Origin: UBA9655 sp963704475
GTDB taxonomy: Bacteria; Pseudomonadota; Alphaproteobacteria; UBA9655
NCBI GenBank assembly: GCA_963704475.1
Contig: OY969900.1
Coordinates: 620,001 to 684,000 of the forward strand
Direction: 5' to 3'
Length of the DNA stretch: 64,000 nt
Part shown: positions 1 to 9,340 of the stretch, piece by piece
Position numbering within the stretch: position 1 is the first letter of the stretch
How the letters are laid out: each line of letters opens with the position of its first letter
Notes under the pieces: model-generated
Told to the model about the DNA's origin: nothing
What the model saw: the letters and a program-made list of their open reading frames with translations, nothing else
The model's database searches: none
Program-made: the position numbers and the translations under genes

Positions 1-7
1 TTTCTGT

Positions 8-214
8 TTATTTTTGTTCTTTTCGTTTGCGTAGATTACAAAGAAAATTCTTTATCTTGCTGTAGTATAGAGAAAAAAATGTTGTTACAACAGCCGCTCC
101 ACCAACCATCCCTTGCAATAGTATACTCCCCGCACCAGGATCCAAATAGGCATAAGCAGGGTGTATTTCTGCACAGAACAAGAGAAAAATCATGTAGTTA
201 AGAATTAATCGCAT
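8..214 (-). CDS. Small secreted or membrane protein with YLDPGAGS motif
   Basis: A 68-residue protein of unknown function. The first 22 residues form a hydrophobic signal-like segment ending near AYA. The mature part begins YLDPGAGSILLQ, a motif I associate with small envelope proteins. A second hydrophobic stretch (about residues 30-50) and a basic tail (NLRKRKEQK) follow. The shape suggests a small inner-membrane protein with a cytoplasmic basic end. It sits alone at the window edge upstream of an IS4 element, so its operon cannot be judged. The motif supports it being a real gene; no function is assigned. Confidence 0.55.
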   Translation of the reverse strand: MRLILNYMIFLLFCAEIHPAYAYLDPGAGSILLQGMVGGAAVVTTFFSLYYSKIKNFLCNLRKRKEQK

Positions 215-486
215 ATGAGTTTCATGCCTTCACGTCATTCAACTTTTCAAAGGAGTTGGAATACCCCGTTACAAGTTTTGTTTTCGCTGGCAAGAGGAAG
301 AATGTCAATATAAATCACTTCGCCTCCATATTTTGATAGTGGATTTTGGATTTTCAGCAATTCCGCTATGTGCATAGTCAAGGAAAAAAACACTAAGAAA
401 CACAAAAATCCTCTCGTTCAAACAAAGAAGGAGGTAAAAACTTAACACCCATCAGTTTTGCATAAAGAATGAACACTCCACGTCTC

Positions 487-1891
487 AAGCCCCATAAGCG
501 CTAACCTAGTAGAACTGAAAGCTGGCCACCTGTGGCTTGCGCGTTCGATTTCTCTCTGCTAGGTCATCCGCGATAATATTCCATTGTTCAATGACCGTTC
601 TTAAAGACAATCTTGGTTCAATCGCTTCCTGGATTTGGTGTAAGAAAAATGCAAACTCGCGCCAAGGACTATTTATCTTTGTTGTCGGACAAGCTATACC
701 CCCAGGGGGAAATAGCATTGGCATAGTTTACTAATTTCTCGGTCAATAAACAAATAACTTCCCATATAACCAAGCACGTGAACTCTCTTTGTCATATTTG
801 GGTAAGTGCCCTAATTTAGCCAAGGATTTAAATCTTTTAAAAGCAAGCTCTATTTGCCAACGAATGCGGTACCATTCCAATACCTCATAAGCAGCAAAGG
901 ATTTTTTAGGCAAGGTTGTAAAGATAATAACATATTTGCCGTATTCTAATGTTTGTAGACGCATCACCCGCTGCTGCTTTGACGCTGCACGTTGTAATTT
1001 TTTCAGCGAATCTTCAATTGCTTTCTCACTTTTTCTTGCAACACAGAGACGACCACGAATCACCATATCTTCTTTAGGGGCTTTAACATAAACCTGCCAT
1101 TCAGCTATGTCTTCAGTGTTTTTTAGCGTTTGGACAGCCTTTAATAAATCAAATCGTTTGTTTGCTTTATTATCTTTAAAAAGGGGTGATCCTCCAGTAT
1201 TAACGCGCACGAGAATGTAAGCACCTGATATATGCAGATAATGTATGTCCGTTGCGTCAGAAAAAGCTCGATCAGCAATGAGACAATCATTAGCTGAAAC
1301 TGGTATCCTTCTTTGGAGATTTTCTGCGGTTCCTTTGCCTTTTGTTGGTGTGAACTCAAAATAATCGCAACAAAAGCTAGGAAGCGAGATGCTGTAGTGA
1401 ATCCGCCATTGGCTTCCTGTTTTACCAGGTTCCTTAATGACAGTGCCATCTGCTAACCTGAAATTAAAGTGGCGTTTCTCTTGAGGTAATGTAAGACCTC
1501 TTTCTGTTAAGAGGGAGCTACATAAGGCCTTCAGCCAGTTTTCTGCTGAGCGCAAACGTTTTAACAAGGCTACATCAGAAACGGAAGCTAGACCCGCTGC
1601 TTTTGCACGAACGACTGTTTCCCGTAATCAATATCCTCGCGCAATATGTAAAAGTAAAGTACGTAAAATTGCTCCAGCCGAATCGAAACTACGGATTTTC
1701 CTTGTCATCGCTCCAGTCGATATTGCGAGTTCTTCCCAGTTCTCAGGCAGTAGGCTAAGTAATGTATTCCAGTTTTCGTCAAGTAGGGATGTGTCTTGCA
1801 TGTTGCTATTATCCTTAAAAGATTTATCCAAGGGGATAATAACATATATCTGTTCGAAAATAAATCTCTTAGGTTAGCTCTTATGGGGCTT
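487..1891 (-). mobile_element. IS4-family insertion sequence, decayed
   Basis: A complete but inactive element of about 1.4 kb. The ends are imperfect inverted repeats of about 22 bp that begin AAGCCCCATAAG at the left end and on the complementary strand at the right end (1869-1891), and both continue to GCTAACCTA. The only gene is the broken transposase at 506-1831. No target-site duplication is obvious, which fits an old insertion. Confidence 0.8.
506..1831 (-). pseudogene. IS4-family transposase, inactivated
   Basis: The reading frame resembles IS4-type transposases: an N-terminal section reading HIARGY then LRETVVRAKAAG, a central DDE-type core (DCLIADRAFSDATDI, about 1245-1290) and the C-terminal YRIRWQIELAFKRFK motif (about 830-875). 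Three lesions are visible. An in-frame TGA at 1628-1630 replaces an expected serine codon. A frameshift near 745 comes just after KLFV. A second frameshift near 665 comes before SPWREFAFFLHQ. Reading through them restores a continuous protein of about 440 residues, so the gene decayed in place and cannot make an active enzyme. Confidence 0.85.
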
Positions 1892-1918
1892 CCCCCGTGG
1901 TTTTTTCGCGCGTATAAA

Positions 1919-1974
1919 AGGGCGATACTCTTTTATAGCTTTTTTCACGAAACGCTACACGAGAAATCGCCCTG
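1919..1974 (-). terminator. Hairpin terminator after the DsbA-like gene
   Basis: The arms AGGGCGAT and ATCGCCCT form a long hairpin just downstream of the minus-strand DsbA-like gene. The minus strand runs into TTTTAT after the stem, as expected of an intrinsic terminator. Confidence 0.5.
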
Positions 1975-1984
1975 TCTTTTTTAC

Positions 1985-2761
1985 TTATTTATTTTTCCCT
2001 TTTCCTGCCAACTTCTTTCCTAATTCCTCAGCGGCAAGGAATCCAGGAGAAACAGACGTTTCATTTACAATTAAGGTTGGTGTTCCATTAACGCCAATCT
2101 GTTTTGCAAGGTCAAGGGTTTGATCAATTTGATCCTGAACTTCTTTACTCTTCATATCCGCTTCAAGCTTTTTAGTGTCAATTCCAATGGATTTTGCCAG
2201 TTTGAAAATTTTCTTTTTTGTAAGCTTATCCGGCGACTGATACACAAGCTCTTGGAAGGGATAGTACTTCCCTTGAGCATGTGCTGCCAACAATGCTTTC
2301 GTAATAAGCGCAGAGTTCTCTCCCATAATGGGAAGATCCACAAAGATAACTTTAACGTCCTTATTTTTCGTAAGAACAGTTCCGAGTTCTTTAGAAAAAC
2401 GTTTGCAATAGCCGCAATTAGGATCCCAGAAAATAACCAATGATTGAGAACCGTTCGGATTTCCTGCAGTTGGCAAAAGAGAATTTTTAAAGATTTTGTC
2501 TTTATGTTCAGCAACCGCTTTTTCCATTTTTGCCGCAGCTTCTTTGTGCTTTTTCTCCATCCCAGCATCCATAGCCGTCATGATAATTTCAGGATTTTTC
2601 TGTAGATGATCAGCCACGACTGTTTTGATTTCCTGTATTTGAGCAGGTGTAAAAAGAGCAGAGGCTGATTCTGATGCCTCTGAAGCTGTTTCTGCCAAAG
2701 CACTAGTTGCAATGCCTAAACTCAGAAGCGAGACTAGACTTAAGGGTATATTATTTTTCAT
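1985..2761 (-). CDS. DsbA-family periplasmic thiol oxidoreductase (Com1-like)
   Basis: The 258-residue protein catalyses disulfide exchange in the periplasm. Residues 1-23 form a signal peptide ending ALA. An alpha-helical charged segment (about 35-95) precedes the thioredoxin fold, as in Com1-type outer-membrane-associated DsbA proteins of intracellular bacteria. The redox motif is CGYC at about 116-119, inside FWDPNCGYC, and the cis-proline loop reads GTPTLIV near residue 225. I chose the ATG at 2761 over the upstream in-frame codon because it has AGAGAG upstream and starts the signal peptide directly. A hairpin terminator follows. Confidence 0.88.
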   Translation of the reverse strand: MKNNIPLSLVSLLSLGIATSALAETASEASESASALFTPAQIQEIKTVVADHLQKNPEIIMTAMDAGMEKKHKEAAAKMEKAVAEHKDKIFKNSLLPTAGNPNGSQSLVIFWDPNCGYCKRFSKELGTVLTKNKDVKVIFVDLPIMGENSALITKALLAAHAQGKYYPFQELVYQSPDKLTKKKIFKLAKSIGIDTKKLEADMKSKEVQDQIDQTLDLAKQIGVNGTPTLIVNETSVSPGFLAAEELGKKLAGKGKNK

Positions 2762-2902
2762 TTTTTTATCTCTCTGTATGTTAAAGCAAAATTGTAACAA
2801 TTTTTCGTCTTCTCTACAAGAGATCTTATATCTTTATCTTATTCCAGACCTTGACTCCCCTCCTAAATGTGTTCATTGTTTTTAAAAAAATATGGAGGAA
2901 GT

Positions 2903-3469
2903 GTGTACCAACGCCCACATTTTCAAAAAGTTATTCAAAGAATAAAAAGTCCTAGACTATTCATGCAAGTGTTGGCGGGGCCTCGTCAGGTAGGGAAATC
3001 AACCCTTGCTCATCAAGTTAAAAACGCCATCTCTCTTCCATCTCATTATGCCTCAACTGATGGCTATGCTTCGCGAGGGAGACAATGGATCGAAGAACAA
3101 TGGAAAATTGCTCGCGAACTTGCAAAAAAAAACGAATAATGTCTTAGGAGCTTTACTAATTCTCGATGAGATTCAAAAGATTCCTGAGTGGTCTGAGGTC
3201 GTCAAAAGGCTTTGGGACGATGACACGTTAAATAAGGTGAATTTAAAAGTGATGCTTTTAGGATCTGGAACACTCCTTATTCAAACGGGATTGGGGGAAA
3301 GTTTAGCGGGTCGATTTGAAGTGATACCTGTTTCTCATTGGTCTTTTGGGGAATGTCGTGATGCTTTTGATTGGTCCCTTGATCAATATATCTATTTTGG
3401 TGGTTATCCGGGAGCTGCTAAGATTATTCAAGATGAGGATAGATGGTCACAGTACATTATTGATTCAAT
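2903..3469 (+). pseudogene. DUF4143-type ATPase, frameshifted and truncated
   Basis: This is a broken paralogue of the intact gene at 46576-47799. Its start would be the GTG at 2903 (VYQRPHFQKVIQRI). The Walker A motif GPRQVGKST and the Walker B region LLILDEIQKI are both present but lie in different frames, because a run of nine A residues near 3124-3132 has changed length. Similarity to the intact copy stops abruptly after YIIDS at about 3469, where an IS200/IS605 element begins. The C-terminal DUF4143 part is absent on the far side of the element, so the loss went beyond simple insertion. Confidence 0.85.
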
Positions 3470-3894
3470 GAATCACCTCCAGCAGAGCTGGAGGTATGAA
3501 TGTGAACCGCTCAAAGCGGTTTAAAAGAGTCTTGGCTGCAACTGATCAAAATGGCGATCAGCTTTTTCTTGATTTTGGATGTATTCTCGAATGACCTTCT
3601 CATCTCTTCCAACTGTAGAGACAAAATAACCTCGAGCCCAAAAGCTCATTCCTGTGTAATTTTTCCCCCTCCCCATGTAATCTCGAGCAATGTGAATCGC
3701 ACTTTTCCCTTTGATGTATCCAATAACCTGACTCACCGAATATTTTGGAGGAATACTGATCAACATATGGACATGATCTCCCATCAGGTGTCCTTCAAGT
3801 ATTTTGCTCTCACGTTGCTGAGCCAAATTGTGAAAGATGACGCCTAAGTTCTTCTTTAAATGACCAAAAATTGCTTTTCTCCGATATTTCGGAA

Positions 3895-4951
3895 CCTGGG
3901 TATGCGGTTGACTCCACAAGCGAGACACCCTATGCAGCTGTATCCACTAAGCCTCAACTGCCGTTAGTAGTTTAGCTGGAATTGGGTCTATTTCAAGCGC
4001 TTGTTGGATTAACCTATAAAACAGTTTTCCTCTCGAGTTAGATGTCCTTCGATTAAACCTAAAGGTAAATTCATCCAAGTAATATGGCAAATTTTTGTGA
4101 TTAATTGCACCGTGAAGCGTGCCCATTAGCCATCGTTTAAGTAATGCAGCAACAAGATGGGCTTGCTCGATTAGATCCTCATTCTTCACGTTGCGATTAA
4201 CTATCTGCAAATGCGTGTATCCAAGCTTACTTAATCCGCTATATCCAGCCCAGCCATCGGTTCGTATTGTGCTACCCATCTCAACCATCTGCTGAACGGT
4301 ATTGTCTAACACCGCACCGGAGGCATTACTGATGGGAGCCATTCTAATGCGTCCAATGCCCCATTGGGTCTCTTCCGCTGCTATTAAAACCAATGTTTTT
4401 CCCGTCGCTCCACGCCCTTTTTTGCCTGGTTGCTCGCTGCCAATCATCGTTTCATTTATTTCAATGGTGCCGCTCAATTTATCGCGCCCAGGCCTCACCA
4501 TAGCTCGACGTAGTTTATGTAACCATTCCCATGCCGTATGGTAGCTGCCCAATCCAAGTGATTGTTGCAGACCACTGGCGCTCACGCCATTCTTTTGGCT
4601 CACAACATACCAAATGGCCTGGAACCACAATCGAAGAGGCTTATGTGTGTCTTGGAAAAGTGTATCGACAATCACTGATCCTTCGTATTTACAGGACTGA
4701 CAACGATAGAGTCCTCGGCCTAATTTTAAGGCGCCTCTCGCGGAGCAACGCAAGCACTGATATCCATGGGGCCAGCGAATCATTGCCAAATAATCCAAAC
4801 AGGCTTCCTCATCTGGAAACATGTTCATGAGTTCAACCGCATCTTCAGGGTAAGTTTTCATATCATGAAAAAACTACAAATAATGCCAAGTGGAGTCAAC
4901 TGCAAAATTTTGTCAGTTTAGGCTGTTTGTGGAGTCAACCGCATACCCAGG
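3895..4951 (-). mobile_element. IS1595-family insertion sequence
   Basis: The 1057-bp element has perfect inverted repeats of about 23 bp, starting CCTGGGTATGCGG at 3895 and mirrored at 4929-4951. It is flanked by the 8-bp direct repeat TTTCGGAA at 3887-3894 and 4952-4959. An 8-bp duplication is characteristic of the IS1595 family. It landed in the tnpA gene of an IS200/IS605 element, giving a nested insertion. Confidence 0.92.
3947..4861 (-). CDS. IS1595-family transposase, possible catalytic-residue change
   Basis: The 304-residue transposase has an N-terminal zinc-ribbon (CLRCSARG then YRCQSCKYEG, about residues 36-60) followed by the transposase core. The first core motif reads IEINETMIG (about 133-141). 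IS1595 relatives usually have an aspartate here (DET), so asparagine replaces the expected first acidic ligand. The second motif TDGWAGY and the C-terminal YLDEFTFRFNRR are intact. The frame is full length and the terminal repeats are perfect, so the element moved recently. Whether this copy is still active depends on the D-to-N change. Confidence 0.85.
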   Translation of the reverse strand: MKTYPEDAVELMNMFPDEEACLDYLAMIRWPHGYQCLRCSARGALKLGRGLYRCQSCKYEGSVIVDTLFQDTHKPLRLWFQAIWYVVSQKNGVSASGLQQSLGLGSYHTAWEWLHKLRRAMVRPGRDKLSGTIEINETMIGSEQPGKKGRGATGKTLVLIAAEETQWGIGRIRMAPISNASGAVLDNTVQQMVEMGSTIRTDGWAGYSGLSKLGYTHLQIVNRNVKNEDLIEQAHLVAALLKRWLMGTLHGAINHKNLPYYLDEFTFRFNRRTSNSRGKLFYRLIQQALEIDPIPAKLLTAVEA

Positions 4952-6312
4952 TTTCGGAATAAACACAACATGGAATTTGCATTCCCAAGTCGTATGGCTT
5001 AGCTTTTCGTATGTGTTCATAGATTTTTTCCTTTTGTTGAACTGAGCGGTTCAACTCAAAGTCTATGAACACTTCTGGAATTGTCAAACTTTGATGGTCC
5101 CCCAGCTTAGCTGGGGGTTTACCCTGATGGAATTATATGTGCTGTCAATTCAAGGTTTTTAAAACTTAAAGAGTGAGGGAAATGCATTAAGAAGTGCCAG
5201 ATCTGAATATCTCATAAAATTCAGATTCAAAAATAGACAAAAAATTGGCAAGCGAAGAGGGAAAATTTTACATTCTTTGGTGTGAGTTCGATTGTCTTTC
5301 TGCTTCTGTTCTGAGAATATAATCTCGGGTAAGAGTTGCGAGCTCAGGGTTTTTCACCATTTGTAGTTGAAAGACCATATACCCTTTTTTTCGGAAAGCA
5401 ACTTCACAAGACGCAAGATAAAAGTCCCACATACGAAAAAAAACATCACCCCACTGTTTGCGAACTTTATCTTGATTGGCTAAAAATCGCGATCTCCAGT
5501 GGCGAAGAGTTTCTGCATAGTGATGATGGAGAATTTCGATATCTGTAACATACAGCTTGGAAGGTTCAAGGGGATTCAATGTTTCAGAGAGTGAGGGGGC
5601 ATACCCTCCCGGGAAAATATATTTATTAAGCCAAGGGTTAGGCGTAGTGGGTCCTGTTGCACATCCAATAGAATGGAGAAGTGCCACGCCATTCTCTTTT
5701 AAAAGAGAAGCAATCTGAGTAAAAAATTCATTGTAATGCTTAACACCCACGTGCTCAAACATCCCAACAGAAACGATGCGATCATAGCGCCCTGTTTCAT
5801 GACGATAATCCCGAAGATAAAAACGTACTTGCTTTTGGAGACCCGCTTCTTTTACGCGTTCTGTTGCCACGCGATGTTGTTCTTCAGAAAGGGTAAGACC
5901 TGTGACACTAACACCTGTCTCACGAGCAAGAAAAATGGCAAGTCCTCCCCACCCACTTCCAATATCAAGGACTTTCTGCCCCGGCTTAAGTTGAAGTTTT
6001 GCAGCAAGATGCCGTTTTTTGTTTTCTTGGGCCATTTCAAGATTATCATTAAAGGTCTTGAAATAAGCACAAGAATATTGCATATCCTTATCGAGAAAGA
6101 GCCGATACAAGTCTTCAGAGAGATCATAATGGTGTGCAACATTGCTGCGAGCCCTATGAATAGGGTTTTTCTCATGAAAAAAATGGCGCAAAGACCCTAA
6201 ATTCTCAATCAATTTTTGAATTGGAGAAAAAGTAGTTTGCTTAATATTAACAGCGCAGAACGTAAGAAGATCGTATATATCCCCCTTTTCAACAGTGATC
6301 TCTCCCTCCATA

Positions 6313-7447
6313 TAGAAAAGACCGATAGTAAATAGACAAAGCATTCAAAATCTTTTAAGAATAAGGGAGTTCAGAGGACAGGAGGAGTGAATGCTAAAAA
6401 TAGATGGGCGCAAGCTATCCCATAAAACCCTAGAAGAACTGCGGATTAGAACGGTTGCACAGGTTGAGGCAGGGTGTCACCCAGATGAGTTGGCAAGGTC
6501 TCTTGGCTTCAATCGCTCAACTATTTACAAATGGCTTCAACTCAAGGTTAACGGGGGAGATCAAGCACTTTATGCCAAGCCCATCCCCGGAAGGCCCGGT
6601 ACTTTAAACGCTATCCATCTCAAATGGCTTTGTAAGACTCTTACGGATAAGACTCCCCAACAATTAAAGCTGCCTTTTGCCCTTTGGACGCGAGATCAAA
6701 TCATCGAAGTTGTAAAGCGTAGGTTTGGCATTAAGCTTAGCAAAAGCGGACTTTCCAGAGTGTTGAACAAACTTGGTTTCACCTTTCAAAAGCCGACTGT
6801 ACGCTATAAACAACAGGACCCAGTCATTGTTAACAAATGGCTGACGACTGATTATCCTGCCATTCAAGAGGAGGCCAAGAAAAGAGGAGCGGATATTTAT
6901 TTTGGAGATGAGGCAAGCGTCGCCTCAACCTATGCTTTAGGGAAAACAATTGGAAAGAAAGGCGTCACGCCCATAGTGCACAGGACAACAAAGAGGTTTA
7001 GAGTCAATATGTTGTCAGCGGTTTCAGCCAAGGGACACTGCCGGTTTATGGTGACAGAAAAGTCAGGAACGGCTTCCGTATTTATAACCTTCTTGAAAAG
7101 ATTGTTGGTTGGAGCAGATAAACCTATTTTTTTGATTTTGGATAATCACCCAATGCACAAATCCAAACTGGTTCAGGAATTCGTCGAAAAACACAAGGAC
7201 AAGCTTAAGTTATTTTTCTTGCCACCCTATTCCCCAGAATTAAATCCGGACGAGTTGGTGTGGAATGATGTAAAAAATCATGGCCTTTCCAGACATTTGG
7301 TAGACAACCTTGAAACCCTAAAAAAGCTAGTATACTCAAGGCTTTTCGAGCTTCAAAAGAAAATGTCTAAAATAGTTTCGTTCTTTGAAACTCCAACGAC
7401 TTCCTATGCTCGACTCTAATAAGTCTACCTACTTTCGGATTTATCTA
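6313..7447 (+). mobile_element. IS630-family insertion sequence
   Basis: The 1135-bp element has imperfect inverted repeats of about 25 bp that begin TAGAAAAGACCG on the left and TAGATAAATCCG on the complementary strand at the right. A TA dinucleotide is duplicated at 6311-6312 and 7448-7449, the signature of IS630/Tc1-like insertion. It interrupts the cyclopropane synthase gene. Confidence 0.9.
6391..7419 (+). CDS. IS630-family transposase
   Basis: This 342-residue DDE transposase begins with a helix-turn-helix (CHPDELARSLGFNRSTIYKWLQ, residues about 31-52) and a second winged-helix region (LSKSGLSRVLNKLGF). The catalytic residues sit in IYFGDEAS (about residue 171), ILDNHPMHKS (about 250) and PPYSPELNPDELVW (about 280-292), the usual DDE arrangement. 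The frame is uninterrupted, the inverted repeats are clear and the host gene is otherwise intact, so this is probably a recent and possibly active copy. Confidence 0.92.
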   Translation: MLKIDGRKLSHKTLEELRIRTVAQVEAGCHPDELARSLGFNRSTIYKWLQLKVNGGDQALYAKPIPGRPGTLNAIHLKWLCKTLTDKTPQQLKLPFALWTRDQIIEVVKRRFGIKLSKSGLSRVLNKLGFTFQKPTVRYKQQDPVIVNKWLTTDYPAIQEEAKKRGADIYFGDEASVASTYALGKTIGKKGVTPIVHRTTKRFRVNMLSAVSAKGHCRFMVTEKSGTASVFITFLKRLLVGADKPIFLILDNHPMHKSKLVQEFVEKHKDKLKLFFLPPYSPELNPDELVWNDVKNHGLSRHLVDNLETLKKLVYSRLFELQKKMSKIVSFFETPTTSYARL

Positions 7448-7852
7448 TATATCCTTCTCCTAATGCAAGCATAGGACAGCGTCTCAGCCTTTTTTCGATA
7501 GATTTTGAATGAAGATGCACGGTGATTTTAGGAGTCGATGTTACAGAGAAAATGTGGTTTTTCCCATGACAATCAATGAGCTTCAAAGTTCCAACTTTGA
7601 TAAATCCCTTTAAAAATAGGTTTAACAGCATTGTATCCCCCTCGTTTAGTTATTTTTGAGGTCTTTTTATGATCATTAAACAGAGATTAGATTAATTTTT
7701 TATTACACCGGATCTTCTTTTTAAGAAGAATTATGGGGAGGAGTCTGAAATTCATCAGCTATAAACTGAGAGAAACTGAATTAACAACTCCTTAATAAAC
7801 ATTGTGTATATGTTACTCTTCCAAAAATTCTTCCAAGAAATGAGGGGATCTT

Positions 7853-8494
7853 ATGTTTCGAGATCGAGAGGATGCAGGGCAACAACTTGCTGAAAAGTTA
7901 AAAAACTATCGAAAAGAAAGTCCCCTTATCCTTGCTTTGCCGCGAGGAGGAGTTCCCATCGGCTATAGGGTAGCTCAAATGCTCAAAGCGCCGCTTGACG
8001 TTTTTGTCGTCCGAAAAATAGGAGCTCCTGGAAACCCAGAATTTGGTGTTGGAGCCGTAGCTCCAGACGTCTGTATTTTAGATGAGGACTTACTCCGTCT
8101 ATTGGGATTGAATCCCTCTGATATGCAGGAAAACATTCTGCGTGAGAAACAAGAATTAAACCGTCGATTACAGCTCTATCGTGGTGGAAAAGATTTTCCA
8201 AATATTTCAGGAAAAACAGTTATTCTTGTTGATGATGGAATTGCGACTGGCATTACAGTCCGTGCAGCTCTTCAAGCTATCCAACGGTTGCGCCCTAGAA
8301 AATTAATTTTAGCTGTTCCAGTTGCCTCTTCCCAAGCCCTTGAGATGTTAAACGAACAAGTTGATGAGATTATTTGTCTTAAAACACCCTCTCATTTTTA
8401 CGCGGTTGGCACATTTTACCTTAACTTTACCCAGGTTTCCGACACTGAAGTCCTCTCCTGCCTCAAACAAGCTCAACAAGAGAGAGGGGAATAA
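7853..8494 (+). CDS. Type I phosphoribosyltransferase-like protein
   Basis: The 213-residue protein belongs to the phosphoribosyltransferase fold. Its PRPP-binding loop reads VILVDDGIATG (about residues 123-133). The N-terminal half carries ALPRGGVPIGYRVA and FVVRKIGAPGNPEFGVGA, hallmarks of the stand-alone family often found beside dienelactone-hydrolase-like genes. That pairing is kept here: the next gene begins 7 bp downstream and is such a hydrolase, though truncated. The true substrate of this family is not established. AGGGG lies just upstream of the ATG at 7853. Confidence 0.85.
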   Translation: MFRDREDAGQQLAEKLKNYRKESPLILALPRGGVPIGYRVAQMLKAPLDVFVVRKIGAPGNPEFGVGAVAPDVCILDEDLLRLLGLNPSDMQENILREKQELNRRLQLYRGGKDFPNISGKTVILVDDGIATGITVRAALQAIQRLRPRKLILAVPVASSQALEMLNEQVDEIICLKTPSHFYAVGTFYLNFTQVSDTEVLSCLKQAQQERGE

Positions 8495-8500
8495 GTCAAC

Positions 8501-8821
8501 ATGCTGAAAGACCACGCAGTAAAAATCCCTCTTGAAGGGCATAATACACTTGAGGGTATCCTTTCTCTCCCACAAAAGACGCAAGGGCTTGTTTTGTTCG
8601 TTCATGGAAGTGGGAGCAGTCGATTAAGTCCTCGCAATCAATTTGTGGCCCGCTCCATAAATGAGACTGGAATGGGCACGTTACTTTTTGACCTTCTTAC
8701 GCCGGAAGAGGAAAGAGTGGATAGGGTAACGGGAGAGTATCGCTTTGACATCCCGTTTCTTAGTGCCCGTCTGATGGCTGTCACAGAATGGGTTGCCAAA
8801 AACCCTGAAACAAAAAATTTA
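8501..8821 (+). pseudogene. Dienelactone-hydrolase-like alpha/beta hydrolase, truncated
   Basis: The first 107 or so codons encode the N-terminal half of a small alpha/beta hydrolase. They include the oxyanion region LVLFVHGSGSSRLSPRNQFVA and the strand MGTLLFDLLTPEEE. The reading frame breaks after NPETKNL, where an IS200/IS605 remnant begins. The nucleophile elbow and the catalytic Asp and His should follow, but nothing resembling them lies beyond the remnant. The gene is cotranscribed with the phosphoribosyltransferase upstream and is almost certainly inactive. Confidence 0.8.
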
Positions 8822-9285
8822 GTCACGTTTAAACCATAGTGTATGGGAATGTAAATGCCATGTTGTTTTCATTCCAAAATATAGAAAGAAAGTATTTTTT
8901 GGAGTTTTACGCACAAAAATAGGTCCAATTTTTAGAAGACTGGCGACTCAGAAAGACTGTGAAATTTTAGAAGGACATACGATGCCTGATCATGTTCATC
9001 TGTTGATCAGTATTCCTCCAAAGTATGCTGTTTCAGCCATCGTTGGGTATATCAAAGGAAAAAGTGCTATTGCCATAGCCAGTCGAGGAAGAGAAAGAAG
9101 TTTTACTGGTGAAAAATTTTGGGCACGAGGATACTTTGTATCAACAGTTGGGAGAGACGAGGGAGTCATTCGCAACTATATTAAAAATCAAGAACAGGAA
9201 GATATTCGACAGAATAGCCTCCCATTGTTCAACTGCTAAAACCGCCTTGGGCGGTTCATTAATACCTCCAGCTGTGCTGGAGGTT
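8822..9285 (+). mobile_element. IS200/IS605-family element, 5'-truncated
   Basis: The right-end hairpins AACCGCC..GGCGGTT and CCTCCAGC..GCTGGAGG (about 9239-9285) match those of the element at 3473-5122. The left end with its hairpins is missing: the transposase frame abuts the truncated hydrolase directly. This is therefore a partial element. Confidence 0.7.
8823..9239 (+). pseudogene. tnpA: tnpA remnant, IS200/IS605 HUH transposase without start
   Basis: The open frame runs from just after a TAG at 8820-8822. It reads RLNHSVWECKCHVVFIPKYRKK, then the HUH motif MPDHVHLLISIPP and the tyrosine in VIRNYIKNQE. It aligns along its length with the interrupted tnpA at 3521-5021, but the first residues, the start codon and the left-end sequence are lost. 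Initiation at the internal ATG at 8982 would begin at the HUH motif and lose the N-terminal half. I consider it inactive. Confidence 0.75.
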
Positions 9286-9301
9286 GCTTTAGTGCTCAAA
9301 A

Positions 9302-9336
9302 AAGAGAAGAAGGGGACTCCCAAAGAATCCCCCTCA
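9302..9336 (-). terminator. Intrinsic terminator of the MerR-type regulator
   Basis: On the minus strand the stem GGGGATTC..GAGTCCCC is followed by a T-rich run ending TCTTTTTT, immediately downstream of the regulator at 9341-10273. Confidence 0.65.
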
Positions 9337-9340
9337 TTTT

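Larger units (their letters stand above)
3521..5021 (-). pseudogene. tnpA: tnpA, IS200/IS605 HUH transposase, interrupted
   Basis: The single-strand transposase is split in two. The 5' piece starts at the ATG at 5021 and reads to FHVVFIPK at 4960. The 3' piece (3521-3894) reads YRRKAIFGHLKK, then the HUH motif in DHVHMLISIPP and the nucleophilic tyrosine in VIREYIQNQE. Removing the IS1595 element and one copy of its 8-bp duplication rejoins FIPK to YRRK perfectly in frame. The 3' piece alone could be translated but lacks the N-terminal strand, so I treat it as inactive. Confidence 0.85.
3473..5122 (-). mobile_element. IS200/IS605-family element, split by an IS1595 element
   Basis: The element has subterminal hairpins typical of this family. 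At the left are CCTCCAGC..GCTGGAGG (about 3477-3495) and AACCGC..GCGGTT (3503-3522). At the right are GTTGAAC..GTTCAAC (about 5034-5055) and CCCCCAGC..GCTGGGGG (about 5098-5117). It carries only tnpA. The exact termini are approximate because this family makes no target duplication. It lies inside the remains of a DUF4143 ATPase gene. Confidence 0.75.
5268..7631 (-). pseudogene. cfa: Cyclopropane-fatty-acyl-phospholipid synthase, split by IS630
   Basis: The product would methylenate unsaturated membrane phospholipid acyl chains using S-adenosylmethionine. The N-terminal fragment (7450-7631, ATG at 7631 with GAGGGGG upstream) ends LALGEGY. The catalytic fragment (5268-6310) resumes MEGEITVEKGDIYDLL and contains the AdoMet site VLDIGSGWGGLA, VGMFEHVG and the HHYDLS motif. 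Deleting the IS630 element and one TA rejoins EGY to MEGEI exactly in frame, so the host gene was intact before insertion. A 358-codon frame starting inside the IS end covers the catalytic part but lacks the N-terminal domain. Confidence 0.9.

Noticed and set aside
8982..9239. Short independent gene starting at the HUH motif
   Set aside because: The frame is open upstream and aligns with the full-length tnpA from 8823, so it is the tail of a truncated transposase.
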